Positions 10,592-21,459 of a stretch of DNA of 64,000 bases are shown here, piece by piece; within the stretch, counting starts at the first letter, position 1; every line of letters starts with the position of its first letter. Source of the stretch: Tetrapyrgos nigripes (lineage: Eukaryota > Basidiomycota > Agaricomycetes > Agaricales > Campanellaceae); the NCBI GenBank assembly GCA_013368315.1, contig JAACJM010000231.1, forward strand, positions 1 to 64,000, read 5' to 3'. The notes under the pieces were generated by a model. It saw only the letters and a program-made list of their open reading frames with translations, made no database searches and was not told the origin of the DNA. Both the position numbers and the translations under genes were made by a program.

Positions 10592-13500
10592 AACCGGAAG
10601 CGTTTTGTTCCAGAGATGTTGAAGGACTTAGGCTTGGTTATCCAGCTGGGCCATAAACCCGGTGAACGTTGTATTTTCTATCAGGCAGCGCATAGTGATT
10701 TTACTGTAATCCATGTTAATGGTATCCACGAAGTCTCAGTGTGATTTTGCGGCTGTAACGACAACCTTCCACATCGGACCCAGCTTCTCAGGGCACTATG
10801 GTACCCAGCTACCCCTGTCAACCCTCAAACAGCTTTGACTTTCCTTTGTCTCCGGCAGTTCCAGAACCTGAATTGCCTAGCGAAGCTTCCTGCATACGAT
10901 TACTACCATTGTCTCCAGATTATGACCCAGAGTCGGCAACACGAAGTCCCCAATGTGCGTATCAAGGCTTTCTAATCCCACATACCATACTGATATTCTA
11001 CAGGACCGTTACCACGCGTTTCTCAGGGTGATGTACCAATGGCAGAATTTGAAAATGGCTAAGCGGGGTGGGCGTGCGCATGCAGCTAGTGGCCTTGGGG
11101 GCACACAGCAAGGCGAGCTCGCTATGGATTGTCCGGCATGTCCACATCCAGGCAAGAATATCCCCGATGATTGGAAGGATAAGCCACCGGAGCTAGCGTG
11201 CATTGTACTTTTATCCTTCAAGTTTCCTGGCCTTAACTTGTCTCAATACAGATTCCTTTACACGTTGTTCCTGGCCATTGATGCCAACTTCCGTCTTTGG
11301 AATAGGGTGGTCTCGTCAACAGAGAAGAGCCCTATTCTAGGCGATGGTTGGGCCTATCTGGTGAATAGCATTCCTTACAAGCGGCACATTGAAGATCATG
11401 TGTCCGAATCCGATGTAAGTTGTCTATTCATTGATGTAGTTAGGGACACAGAAATGAAATTTAATTCGTTATTGCCAGATGAGCAGTTGCTCCGGGTTCC
11501 AAGCGATGTTCCTGGCCAATATGAGAAATGTCAAAGGCCTTCGTGTGAGCGGTGTGGGTGGAGTGTGCTGTGCGAGGCATAGGGTATGGAGAAAGAATGG
11601 CCTGGGTGATTTGCAGAAAGGAGAACGGTGAGTGAAGCCCAGACTGATGATATTTCATTGACTCATTGGTCTTGCAGATACTGTAATATTGATTTCATTT
11701 TCTGGTCAACGATGGGCAATGAGGAGTACCTGGTACTCGTCATTTCTTATGATATCTCTTGTCAATGGAGCATCAATTTCTGGGAGCGTATGGCGAAAAT
11801 TGATCCTGATTTCAAAGTCAAGTTCACGGAGACAGGCGTCCAGTTCATGGTTCCGAAATTCCATCTCCGAGCTCACCAACCCGGATGTCATTTCGACTTT
11901 TCATTTGATTATGGACCTGGATGCGAAGAGACGCATGGGGAGACTGTTGAGGAAGGATGGGCACAGTCCAACAAAGCTGCTGCGCAGACGAAGGAGATGG
12001 GACCCGGTAATCGGGCTATGACCTTGGATGATATCTTCAGATATCATAATTGGCGCACTATAGAAGGCCTCGGTTAGTTTTTCTGATTTCTTTCTGTTGA
12101 TATGACGAGTTATCAATTTAATCCGACAATAAATCGCGTTATCGGCAAGAGGCTAATCAATGCGGTGAAAGAGTTCGATTTGCATGAGCGGGATTTTGAG
12201 CAGTTCGATAAGGGGTTGGAGAAGACTTTGGGAAGAGATGTTTTGGAGGGATGGGAAGAAGGAGATCATAGCCTTGCTTGTCCCTATGAAGATCCTGAGC
12301 ATGGTGAGGATCTCGGTTGCTCTAATCCAATCTTAGCTTGACTGTTCCTTTGCCTAGATGATGAAAAGTCACATTTCAAAAATCTACAGTTGGAACTGAT
12401 GGCAGAAGAGAAGACGATGCTGGAGGAAGGAAAGTCAGGGTATGCTACTAGCCCTTGTGTGTTCATTGTTGAGGGCATCGAACTTCAAGCATCTCAGTGA
12501 GTTTTCTCTCCCAATAGCAATTTTCTCATTCTGATCATCCTCTATAGACGTAGTTTGGAGCTATTCTTGCTCACGAACAAGTACCTAACAACGACTCAGA
12601 AGGTGGAATTAGAAAAACACCAGGCCGCCCTTCTCAAACAGATCACACGTTTTCGGTCGCTACAGGTGATGCTCATGCCCAGGCTATCCGATTGTCTCTC
12701 GCCAGAGCAGATGGATCACCTCCACAACCCCGATACATCGCAACCCGAAAAAATCCGACTATTCCTTCCCTCCGAATGTGGAACCATGTCTGCTATCCAA
12801 CATGTCTGTGTAACGGGTTTAGCTAGCACTGAGGGGAGGCTGCGGGAAGTAGAGGCAAAGCAGGCGCTAGAGGCAGTGAGGGATGGACTTTGGGCAAGAA
12901 CAGCGGCTCACCGATTCAAATTACGGAACATAACTGGGCAAATCGGCAGTACACGAGCAAGTGGAGTACTTCGGCAAATCGACATCCGGATTCACAGCCC
13001 GAAGGTCCGTTACCGGCTCGCCAGAGACGCACTCCTCTTACTGTGGGGACATGGGCAAAACTCAAAGATGAGGATGTTAGGGGACTGAATGAGAGGGCTT
13101 TGACAAGGGAGGAACAGGCGGAGAGGGAGGAAAGAATTAAACGGTTGGGGGTACATTCTGGGGATCCCAATTCTGATGATGAGTACTTAGTAGCCGAGGG
13201 TATTGCGGCAACTGTCCAAGGGGAGAAGAATCGGCAGCTATCATGGATTTGGTATACTTTGAGGGAAGGGGAAATGTCAGATGACAATCCGGCATATCGA
13301 GAAGGTGAGTTTGTCTCTGAATTGGATGATCTGATGTTTATTAATAATCTTGATTATTAGCAATAAGAGTGGAATGGTGCAAGGCCCGAGCCCGGATGTT
13401 GCGTTGGCGCGAAGAGGTATTGCTACTGACCGAGGAGTTGCGTAGGACTCTGATTACTCCATTTGGAGGGCTGAGTGGTGGATTTCGTGACTGGTCGGAA

Positions 13501-13739
13501 AGGAGGGGATGAGGAGCGATGTCTCTGAGGAGCTAAGGGATGGACTTGACGCATACGCTTGGCAGCAGGTCAAGTATCAGGAGGAGAAGGCTGTGAAGGT
13601 GATGGGGCCATGGGAGGAACTGAGGAAACACGCAGAAAAGGTGATTGGTCGTATTACCACCCTTCCTACATTGTATGTTGAGTTGGAGGACGAGGTAGAG
13701 GAGGTTACTGTAACTAAAGAGGCTGAGGAGTTGCTTTAG
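10592..13739 (+). pseudogene. KDZ transposase with N-terminal CxC2 cysteine cluster (broken)
   Basis: DDE/RNase H-fold transposase of the KDZ superfamily. The CxC2 segment is read from 10616: 'LKDLGLVIQLGHKPGERC', then a TGA at 10742-10744 just before 'FCGC'. After an intron (10955-11003) come 'DRYHAFLR' and 'CPACPHPGKN', the catalytic-type strand 'FLYTLFLAIDANFRL' (intron 11198-11251), 'CCARH...GLGDLQKGER' (introns 11415-11478 and 11628-11677), 'VISYDISCQW', 'PKFHLRAHQP', 'HGETVEEGWAQSN' and 'TKEMGPGNR'. The helical C-terminus includes 'GLNERALTREEQ' and 'WIWYTLREGE'. At least two frameshifts (about 13040-13065 and 13505-13515) plus the TGA inactivate it. The exon start around 12077-12110 is unclear. 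Sequence at 10287-10590 should hold the missing N-terminus but reads as degraded. Confidence 0.9.
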
Positions 13740-14068
13740 AGGAATATATTTATTACTTTTCGTCGGTAGCAGAATAAAAAACAAAAAGGTTTGCACCAAG
13801 AGTCGATCCCACATACCTACCCTAGAACCGAAACGCTACACCAACTGCACGAACAGGCCACAGTAAGCGAGTACTGGGGACTAGGTTAGAGGGATCGTAG
13901 CAGCGGATATCTGCGGATCATTCATTGCTGCCGATAATTGAAAATTAAGCGCGACTGTACCTAATGGGGAATCCTAAAGCGGCCGTGATATTAATTTCCA
14001 GCCTGTAATAAATTGCTCAGCCTGAAATGTGATGCTTGTGACACTCTGATCCTGATTACAGCAATTTC
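13740..14068. other. right subterminal region of the KDZ element
   Basis: No protein gene. The minus strand at about 13866-13790 has tRNA-like promoter words (GCAGTTGGTGTAGCG and GGGATCGACTC) and a T-run, but the cloverleaf stems do not pair well, so I do not call a tRNA. The rest is non-coding DNA leading into the right TIR. Confidence 0.4.
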
Positions 14069-14211
14069 CTGCCTTGCCGAGGTCTGCCGGAGTCCAATAC
14101 TTGTCTGGATGACCAAAGCCCACCCGTATAGCTATACCTCACCCAAGATCCCAGTTGGCCAAACTTCGCAGATATTGTAATACGGGTCCTGGGGTTCCAC
14201 CGTCTGTATAG
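14069..14211 (-). repeat. right terminal inverted repeat of the KDZ element
   Basis: Reverse complement of the left TIR (1707-1850) with scattered mismatches. It ends CTGTATAG at 14204-14211, followed by the target-site copy GAATATCA (14212-14219). Confidence 0.9.
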
Positions 14212-15476
14212 GAATATCAGCACCTCATAGGGTGCTCGACAGACTGTCGGACAGCCTCATTTCCAACGCAGGGAGTATGGACTCGGAGGAGTTCGAGAGG
14301 GAAAAAGCGGAATCCACCAAGTCCCTCAGAATGTGGGAGGCCAGTTTCGTTGACATGGGGGATTCCGACAAGGAAAACGTCGATCCCAACCGCAAAATGC
14401 TCAAGGAGTGTCTTCATATGATCACCGACGAGATGACTCAAAGGTGGTATTCGGGGGAGTTTGACAGGGAGTACAACAAGGGTCTCGAGGACCTCGATGG
14501 GGACCTCGACCAAATGAGCGCCTCCAATTCATCGGGGTGGAGCCAAGCGCAGTCGGTTACCCCATTATTTGAGGAAAACTCCACGTCCCCCAGTGCTTCC
14601 AACTCGGGTGCCAACGAGGATGCCGACTCAATACCACACCTCATAACACCACCGTCGAGTTCTCCAGATATGGACGTTATATCCCTCAGGTCTGACTCCG
14701 AGGAGGAAGTCATTTCTGAGAGTTGGAATGATGGTGGGTACTACAGGTACGCCACACCCTCTTTCTCTTCTATTATGAATAGAGTATCTGACACATCCCA
14801 TACAGTGCAGATGATGAGCCCAGTTGCATGTAAATTATTATCACATGCTTGTAACATATTTATACATACCACTCCTCTGGGCTCTATTAGCCCCTCTATT
14901 TATAATGTACCAAATATATTATGTCCCTGTGGGACTTATTATTCATCTTGTGTGAATTGCAAAGGAAAGAAAACTCTCATCAACCAGAAACATTATGACA
15001 ACACCTGATTACTCAACTCTGGAGCATCTGCTCATTATACTTTTGACTTAACTGATTTTGTTGAGTCACATAAAGTAGATCCAATCTCCATTCAAACTGC
15101 AAATGGAGTTACAAAAACTGACACCGCTGGCACTGTCATCATACAACAGGGATCTCGTGTTTACTACGTCGCCGATCTAAATCAATGGTTACTGTCACTT
15201 GGCACATTCCTACAGTCAGACAGAGTAACAGTCCATGGATCAGACAAAATGATTATGCTGATGAAGCATGACAAAATGACAGATGTAGATGGACAGACAA
15301 TGCATCATCGCTGGTTGACATTTACCAAACGATCACCAGAAGATACTATTTACTATCTTCCTCACACCAACACTGACGTCGCCTCCTTGGCAGACGCTAT
15401 GATTTATGAAATCAAATTTGACTTAGTGCATCAACGCGCTGGTCACCCTTCTCGTGATGTTCTCAAACATCTTTGA
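14212..15476 (+). pseudogene. copia gag tail, protease and integrase zinc-finger region
   Basis: Continues the gag frame left at 1700. An acidic Ser/Asp-rich spacer runs to about 14780. A protease-like segment begins at 15009 with 'LLNSGASAHYTFD'. The family motif is (L)DSGAS, so the catalytic Asp has become Asn (AAC at 15015-15017), and the codon expected to be Trp is TGA (15006-15008). Past the protease lies the HHCC zinc-binding start of the integrase ('DLVHQRAGHPS', His-x4-His), cut by TGA at 15474-15476 where arginine would fit. These changes make the copy non-functional. Confidence 0.8.
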
Positions 15477-17753
15477 ACACATACCGACGGCTGGCCAGAA
15501 TTCAATATTCCTTTACAACCACCAATATGCCACAGATGTCTCGAAGGTAAAACACCACAACAAGTTTACCCAACATCAGAAAGACGGGTGTCGTGTCCCT
15601 TTGAATTAATCCATTGGGATCTTAAAGAATTCCCCACTGAATCGTACCATAAATTCAATTACATGATAATCTTCTTGGACGACTTTACATCTAATGCATG
15701 GGCTTTTCTGTTAAACAATAAGAAAATGCCAGTTCACGTAACTCACCAATGGCTCGCTATGGTTGAGAATCAATACAAGTCTAAAGTCGAACAATGGATG
15801 TCCGATGCAGGGGGAGAATATATCAAATGTGCCTTCATCGAAATGTTGAAAGACAAAGGCATCAAGATCCTACAAAGCACACCATACACCCCCCAACAAA
15901 ATGGTCGTGCTGAGCGCCTTATGCGCACTATAATGGACAAAGCTGAGGCGATGCGCAAACACGCGTGTCTTCCTGACAGCTGGTGGGAATTTTGTGTTAC
16001 ACATGCAGTATATTTGTATACGCACACTCCGATGTGGCGACATAACTGGATAACACCATATGAAGTTCTGGAAAAGAAAAAGCCTTGTATGGACCACTTA
16101 CATGTACTTGGGTGCGGAGTGTATGTTTACGTTCCAGCGAAAATTCAAAAGAACAAACTCACTTCCAAAACAGAACTCATGACCTATCTAGGTCCAGCCC
16201 CTGGCAGACATGGTGATCTATTCATGAGAAAAAACAATACGAAATTTATTGCACCACAAGCAGTATTCGACGAAACTTTGTTTCCTCGATGTGACAAAAG
16301 CACAACAAACTCTAAACAACTTCCTATAACATTGAAAGACGTTCCAAATGATCCTAATGAGGATATTCCTCAAATGTTCAGCGAAGATGAAGACAAGCAT
16401 TTTTACATACCAACCAACGCACCTTCCAAAAGGAGACCTGATGTTCAGCATGACAATGCTGACAGACAGAGTCTGTGGAGGTCGCCTCACCACAGCTTCC
16501 ACAGACACCTCCGAGGTGACCAAGGCAATCACCGAATCCACCTCCTGCACCTAGACAAACTCAACGTGACAGGAGAGCACCAAAAACATTTGTACCAGAC
16601 TCTAATCAAGCCTGGAGACAGGGGAGCACTCGGCCCCCTGGCATGCGTGCACGCGATGCAGATAAACAGGTCACAGCTGAGTGACACTGATAGAGCCGCA
16701 AGAGAATGTGAGGCATGGCAAGAGCTAAACCAACCACATGGAACTGCAGCTGCAGAATCACAGGATCCTGGTCCTAGTTCTGCAGGACAAAGTGACTCAG
16801 GAGACGCTGATGAAGGTCTCAGACCACACTCGTCCACATCAGACGATGAGAATTCTGCATCTAATACAGATGGAAACGATCTTTTAGAAGATCAGGCACA
16901 ACTATGCTGGGAAGGGGGAGTACAGATGATAAATCTCTTGCTTAATAATGCAATTGACTCTAAATCTCCCCGTGAATGGACACTCCGAGAAATATTGCTC
17001 TTACCAGATAAAGAGCAAGAGGAATGGAAAATTGCTTGCCATGAAGAGCTAGAGGTACTTCGCAGGCGTGGAACTTTCCAACTCCTAGATTGTCCTGAGA
17101 ATAGGAAAGTCATAAAAAACCGATGGGTCTTTGACATCAAAACTGATGGTCGTAAGAAGGCGAGACTTGTTGCTAAAGGTTTTTCACAGATTGAAGGTCT
17201 AGACTTTGATCAAGTCTTCTCTCCAGTTGTCCGCTTTGAGACAGTGCGCCTTATCTTCGCATTGGCAGCCCTCAATAATTGGCACATCTCAGGTGTCGAT
17301 GTTTGTAGTGCCTATCTTTATGGCATACTCGAAGAAGAGATCTATATGGAACAACTGGAAGGTTTTATAGAACCTGGAAAAGAACGCAAAGTCATTCGGC
17401 TACTTTGCGCTCTATATGGACTTAAGCAAGCCGGTCTTGCTTGGTGGAAAGGTCTTGACAAGTCCATGGCAGAACTTGGTTTTAAACGAATGAACTCTGA
17501 TGCCGGAATCTTCATATATAATCAAAATGGTTACATTGTCATTGCCGTTGTCTACGTTGATGATGCCCTATTCTGTGGAGCAGACAAGCAGCTCGTGCTC
17601 AAATTAAAGGCGAAGTTTATGAAGAAATGGGAATGCAGGGATCTTGACGATGCCAAAGAATTTCTTAGGATGAACATTGTCAGGAAAGGCAGCAAAATCT
17701 ATCTTGATCAATGCACCTACCTTGAAAAGGTACTAGAACGATGCAGTATGTAA
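15477..17753 (+). pseudogene. copia integrase core and reverse transcriptase
   Basis: The zinc-finger cysteines are in 'ICHRCLEGK' just upstream of the long ORF at 15588. Integrase DDE residues are visible in 'IHWDLKEF', 'WMSDAGGEY' and 'PQQNGRAERLMRT'. After a variable acidic and Ser-rich connector (about 16300-16950) the RVT_2 reverse transcriptase runs from 'KNRWVFDIKTDGRKKARLVA' through 'GVDVCSAYLYG', 'LYGLKQAG' and the catalytic 'VVYVDDALF'. The ORF ends in TAA at 17751-17753 where the family continues, probably a mutated CAA. In a live element this is part of one gag-pol polyprotein. Confidence 0.9.
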
Positions 17754-18533
17754 AACACGAAAGCTTCTGCTACTCCATTACCTGCAGGATACTATCCTAT
17801 AAAAAACAAATCCCCAGTCGACCCAGTCCTTTGACAAAAATACCAAACTGTCATTGGGTCTCTTCTTTACATCATGTTAGGAACTCGTCCTGACATCGCC
17901 TTCGCCGTTACTAAAATGGCACAACATGCTGCAAACCCTTCAGATGATCATCTAGCCAAAGCTCTTTGGATTTGTCGTTATCTTCTTGGTACTCGACACT
18001 ATGCATTAGTGTATGACAGATCCAAGAGAAAGATCACTGAATCAGATCCATTAGGAACTGGTCTCGCTGCATACACAGATTCTGATTGGGCATCAGACCC
18101 AAATGATCATCAATCACATACTGGCTTCTTCCTAACGTTAGCCCGAGGTACTTTCTACTGGGCCTCTAGAGCTCAAACCACAACTGCGTTAAGCTCTACT
18201 GAAGCTGAGTATATGGCACTTAGCGACTGTAGTCGTCAAGTCATCTGGATAAAAGCTCTCTTAAAGGACCTTAACATCGAGATGAAAGCTATTGACATCT
18301 ATGGGCACAATCAAGGATCTATCTTCATCGCATCCAATCCTGTTACAGAACGACGTTCAAAGCATATTGCTGTCAAATATCACTTTATTTGTGAACATGT
18401 AGCAAATGAGAACGTAACAATAAAGTTCATAGAAGGAAGCGATAATCCCGCCGATATGTTTGTGAAGAACCTTGGCAAACAAAAATTCGAGAAGTTCAGA
18501 TCACAACTAGGACTTCAGGTTTATACTAGCTGA
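17754..18533 (+). pseudogene. copia RNase H domain
   Basis: Continues the polyprotein after stops at 17751 (TAA) and 17832-17834 (TGA). 'GTRPDIAFAVTKMAQHAANP' links RT to RNase H. The RNase H residues Asp in 'AAYTDSDWA' and Glu in 'SSTEAEYMAL' are present, but the third acidic position, usually Asp in a 'DNQ' motif, is His here ('YGHNQGS'). This is another sign of decay. The ORF ends at 18533 with the usual C-terminal '(F)VKNLGKQKFEKF' pattern. Confidence 0.85.
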
Positions 18534-18656
18534 GCTTTTGTATAACATATTATAGAACCATGGTACAACGTATCTCAAATAACGAAAGATGAACCTCAGC
18601 TGCTTATAGTGCCTTTATGCTTACGCACACTAACGGTGCAGCTTAGCAAGGGGGAG

Positions 18657-18940
18657 TGTTGAATTGGCAAATTAGTAAGCAGCCATCAACACTAGATTAG
18701 ATATAGATTAGATAGTAATCTAGTTAGTTACGCTTACTATACATCAGTAGTTCTTAGATAAGTAGTCACATGTACTATCTAGAACAGTATATAAGGGCTC
18801 ATAGTTTGCCCTACAAGAATAAGGATTTCCCTTACTACTCATCGCTCTTAACCTCTAACAAACTGCTCTAACAAGCACTTTTACATCCCCAGGTAAGTAT
18901 GCAGTTGCCGCTATGTATATAGAACATAGCCTGCTCAACA
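18657..18940 (+). repeat. 3' LTR of copia element C1
   Basis: 284 bp starting TGTTGA and ending TCAACA, preceded by a purine-rich primer (AGCAAGGGGGAG, about 18645-18656). It contains a TATA-like TATATAAGGGC near 18787 and a GT donor-like GTAAGTATG near 18893. The matching 5' LTR is outside the window. Confidence 0.85.
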
Positions 18941-20848
18941 AAAGCTACATTTATATCTACTACACTCGAGAGTCCTATCAGGCCACCCTTATTTCAGTCT
19001 GCAATCCACTCAACTGTAATCAACCACCCTGAGGTTGATTGGAATGACTCTGAGCTTTATCCTTAGCTTCTCTGCCACCCTGCTGATGAGATTGAATGGT
19101 TTGGACGCTTGAGCCTTCTGTGAGTGCCCGTTATTTATTGTTTTTGTGTCCCTAGTCCCATTTCCAATAAGGGATTGCTATTCCTGCCCATCCGAGTACC
19201 ACCAGAAATGCATCCAGGATTAATCCCTGTAGCACAAGATATAATGGGTAAGCTGGAGGTCATTATTACGAGGCCTTTAGGCTGAGTTAACTTAGGTCGA
19301 TTTTTGCAACTTTCCCATGTCTGCAAATTTCTATTGCCGGTATCTACAATAGCCGACATCCGAACAATTAGTCTAGAACAGTCTAGAACTCAGCCCTGAG
19401 CGGCGAACGCCCACATCCTCGACGTCACTGTTGCCCTTCTTCCCTCCCACTTCCACCTATGCCTCCTCCTCCTCCATTCTGCACGGCTCTCAAAATCTCA
19501 ACAGGTCCGCCATATTGCAAAAATACCCTCAGGCTATCACTCTTAACCACCAACATCACCAAAAATTACACCAAACACCCATCAACAGCCGCAACGCGTG
19601 TATATGCGGCAGGCCTGTTCACTGGATGGATTGTATGTGGTTAGGAAGGACGGGATACTCCAGGGCCCAAATAACATGCTGCTGCCGATGCGTGCTTCCT
19701 TTGACTTAGGATATTTTCAGCTTAAATCACAACAGGCCTTCGAAGTTGACGTGGTTCGTTCTGCGTTTCACTCTGGTCTCTACTAAATAACTGGTTTTGG
19801 TATTAGGAATATGTAAAACTGGGTCTTGAGCGCAAGAACAATGTGTGATACATGCTCTTTTAGTGTTGTTGCAGCCATTCTTACCATTCATTTTTCAGCA
19901 TTACGCTGTTCAATGTATCCTCTTCTACTTTGTATTTAATAACCTTAGTGATAATTTTAGCTTCTGCTCAACTAAGACTTAGCATCTAGCATAATATCAG
20001 ACTCATTCCCATTCTGACTAGCGGTACTTGCTCTACAGATAGTAAATGTTACTGTATGGTGACACTACATGTTTTCGTAAACTAAGTGTATGAAAAGGCC
20101 TCATAACTTGCCATGCGAAGCGATGGCTCTTTACCCCAGTTGCCTCTTCCTTGGAGAGCGTTTGGTAGTGGGGTCCCGACTGCTGGGGTGAAGTATCAGG
20201 TTGCGTGGATATTGCTTTGCTGCTGCTTTCTCTTGTACTTCCTTTCCGCAGTCTTGGTTAAATCATGGTTCATCTATACCTGTATGTTTGATCCCTTTGG
20301 TCTTCCTGTTGTCACAAATTTACAGCATACATGAAGTTTTGAAGTGAATTGTAAGGATTGTCCAACATTCACCCGAGATGAATCATTCTGCAACTTAGGG
20401 TCAAGGATGTTTATGACATTAGATTTACTGTTTCTTTCTCAAATTTCTGTTTCGAGGAGGGCGAGAAAGCTCATTGTGACAAAATATAGACCAGGAGTGT
20501 TGGTTTCGAAAATTTTGCCCCATTCTTTAAAGATGTCTTGGGCCATGACGGTTCTTCCAACTTACCGTCTTTGGGAGCAGTTCTAATAACTTCAGCACTT
20601 TAGTGATAGACATTATTCAGTTGAGGTTAAGTCCTTCGTTCAGGCTCCGAGTAAGTACACATATAACACACCTGTTTACGAAGATGTCTAATTTTTCTTC
20701 AGCCTGGTATTAGATAAGATTGTGAGATAAGACAAGACAATGCTAGAGCTCCTCCTTCAACTAGAGCCTTCGTCATTTGTGAGACATTTCTTGACAGGAA
20801 TCATACTTCCAATTAGAACCATGCTCCGGGGGATGTTTTGATTGCCTG
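18941..20848 (+). repeat. duplicated host segment, copy A (paired with 39655-40773)
   Basis: From 18945 the DNA matches 39661 onward at about 90-95 percent by eye. Fragments can be read as exons (for example 'PPEVDWNDSELYP', and 'RARKLIVTKYRPGVLV' with a match near 40470), but stops break them and I cannot name the protein. Copy A carries extra DNA at about 19262-20130 that copy B lacks. At 20729-20733 copy A keeps the unoccupied AAGAC site used by element C2 in copy B. No intact gene is supported here. Confidence 0.7.
19262..20130 (-). mobile_element. non-autonomous insertion-like segment of unknown class
   Basis: This stretch is absent from copy B of the host duplication. Its two ends match, in reverse orientation, the ends of the 268-bp insertion at 59093-59360: one end carries AGGCCTTTAGGCTGAGTTAA, the other GCCATGCGAAGCGATGGC near 20112. 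The interior differs. The edges against copy B are not clean, because copy A also lacks about 16 bases, so exact borders are uncertain. No transposase is encoded. Confidence 0.45.
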
Positions 20849-21075
20849 TGTTGGATTTTGGGTTTCCGTTGATGAGCTCGGAAGCTCGGAAATGCATCGA
20901 CGCCTCCGTTAACGAGTTCGATATATTAATTGTAAATACGATTGACTGCGAAAACCCCTATTTAGCTAGATATATACTGTTATGTATGAATTGGGAACCT
21001 CGTGTGCTTGCAACGGGTTCCCTGCCCATCTGAATTTTACTTTTCATTCGCCTATGCCGAATGTCAAATTCAACA
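20849..21075. repeat. solo LTR
   Basis: 227 bp starting TGTTGG and ending CAACA, flanked by the 5-bp duplication GCCTG (20844-20848 and 21076-21080). The empty site is seen at 59561-59575, where GCCTG occurs once. No internal retroelement sequence remains. Confidence 0.85.
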
Positions 21076-21149
21076 GCCTGCATGACAGTCTGGGTCTCTA
21101 TGGAACTGAAAGATGATGTATTCCAACTCACAGCAAAGAATAGCTCTTA

Positions 21150-21459
21150 ATGTTAACAACGTAGGTTAGCTGGTCTTTCGCAAAGCCTTATCTTTGATTC
21201 TCTAGTACACTTTTTATAAAAGCTCATGTGACTTTAGACACTTTTCAAAACCTCTGGCGTATTGCCATCAACCACCCTATTGAGCGCTAAAAACTAAGTT
21301 GTGAAGATCTTATCTAGGCGCTCAAACTGTATTACATCAAGGTCAGCAGGTCTTTCGCAAGACCTTATCTTTGATGCTTCATTGCGCTTTGCATAGACAC
21401 TCATGTGACTTTAGACACTTTTCAAACTTCTTGCGATTTAACACCAACTATCATTCGAC
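21150..21459 (+). promoter_or_regulatory. tandemly duplicated promoter module of NLR1
   Basis: Two related units, about 21165-21290 and 21335-21459. Each contains GGTCTTTCGCAA, CCTTATCTTTGAT, then CTCATGTGACTTTAGACACT and TTTTCAAA. The second unit ends at the ATG (21460). A dyad AGGTCTT-TCGC-AAGACCT lies at 21348-21365. TATAAAAG near 21218 is a TATA-like box in the first unit. The same arrangement precedes NLR2 and NLR3. Confidence 0.65.

Larger units (their letters stand above)
1707..14211. mobile_element. KDZ (Kyakuja-Dileera-Zisupton) DNA transposon carrying a TET/JBP gene
   Basis: A 12.5-kb element bounded by inverted repeats beginning CTATACAG and flanked by GAATATAG (1699-1706) and GAATATCA (14212-14219), an 8-bp target duplication with two mismatches. 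Removing it brings the copia gag frame back into register across the joint. It contains a CxC2-type KDZ transposase at its right side and four further genes. KDZ elements with linked TET/JBP genes are known from basidiomycetes; the family assignment rests on transposase motifs and on the TSD length. The transposase is broken, so this copy cannot move by itself, although its ends could still be used by an active relative. Confidence 0.92.
150..18940 (+). mobile_element. Ty1/copia LTR retrotransposon C1, decayed and split by a KDZ transposon
   Basis: The order gag, protease, integrase, reverse transcriptase, RNase H is that of Ty1/copia. The 3' LTR is present (18657-18940). The 5' LTR is not recognisable, so the element probably starts left of the window; bases 1-149 hold no gene I can support and may be its 5' leader. 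The KDZ element at 1707-14211 interrupts the gag-side ORF, and the reading frame on its two sides is the same. The copy has several stop codons, so it is dead. DNA after the 3' LTR matches DNA at about 39660, so the element landed inside a repeated host segment. Confidence 0.9.

Noticed and set aside
10600..10950. A second dioxygenase-like fragment ('DLGLVIQLGHKPGERC') that at first resembled the TET/JBP 'WDLGLVIQF' strand
   Set aside because: Reading on in the same frame gives 'FCGCNDNLPHRTQLLRALWY' and then the KDZ core, so it is the CxC2 start of the transposase.
10955..10970. GC-type splice donor at AAG|GCTTTC in the transposase
   Set aside because: A normal GT donor at 10955 (AAT|GTGCGT) gives the same frame with a 49-nt intron.
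13790..13866. tRNA gene on the minus strand
   Set aside because: A-box- and B-box-like words and a T-run are present, but anticodon and T stems do not pair; at best a tRNA relic.
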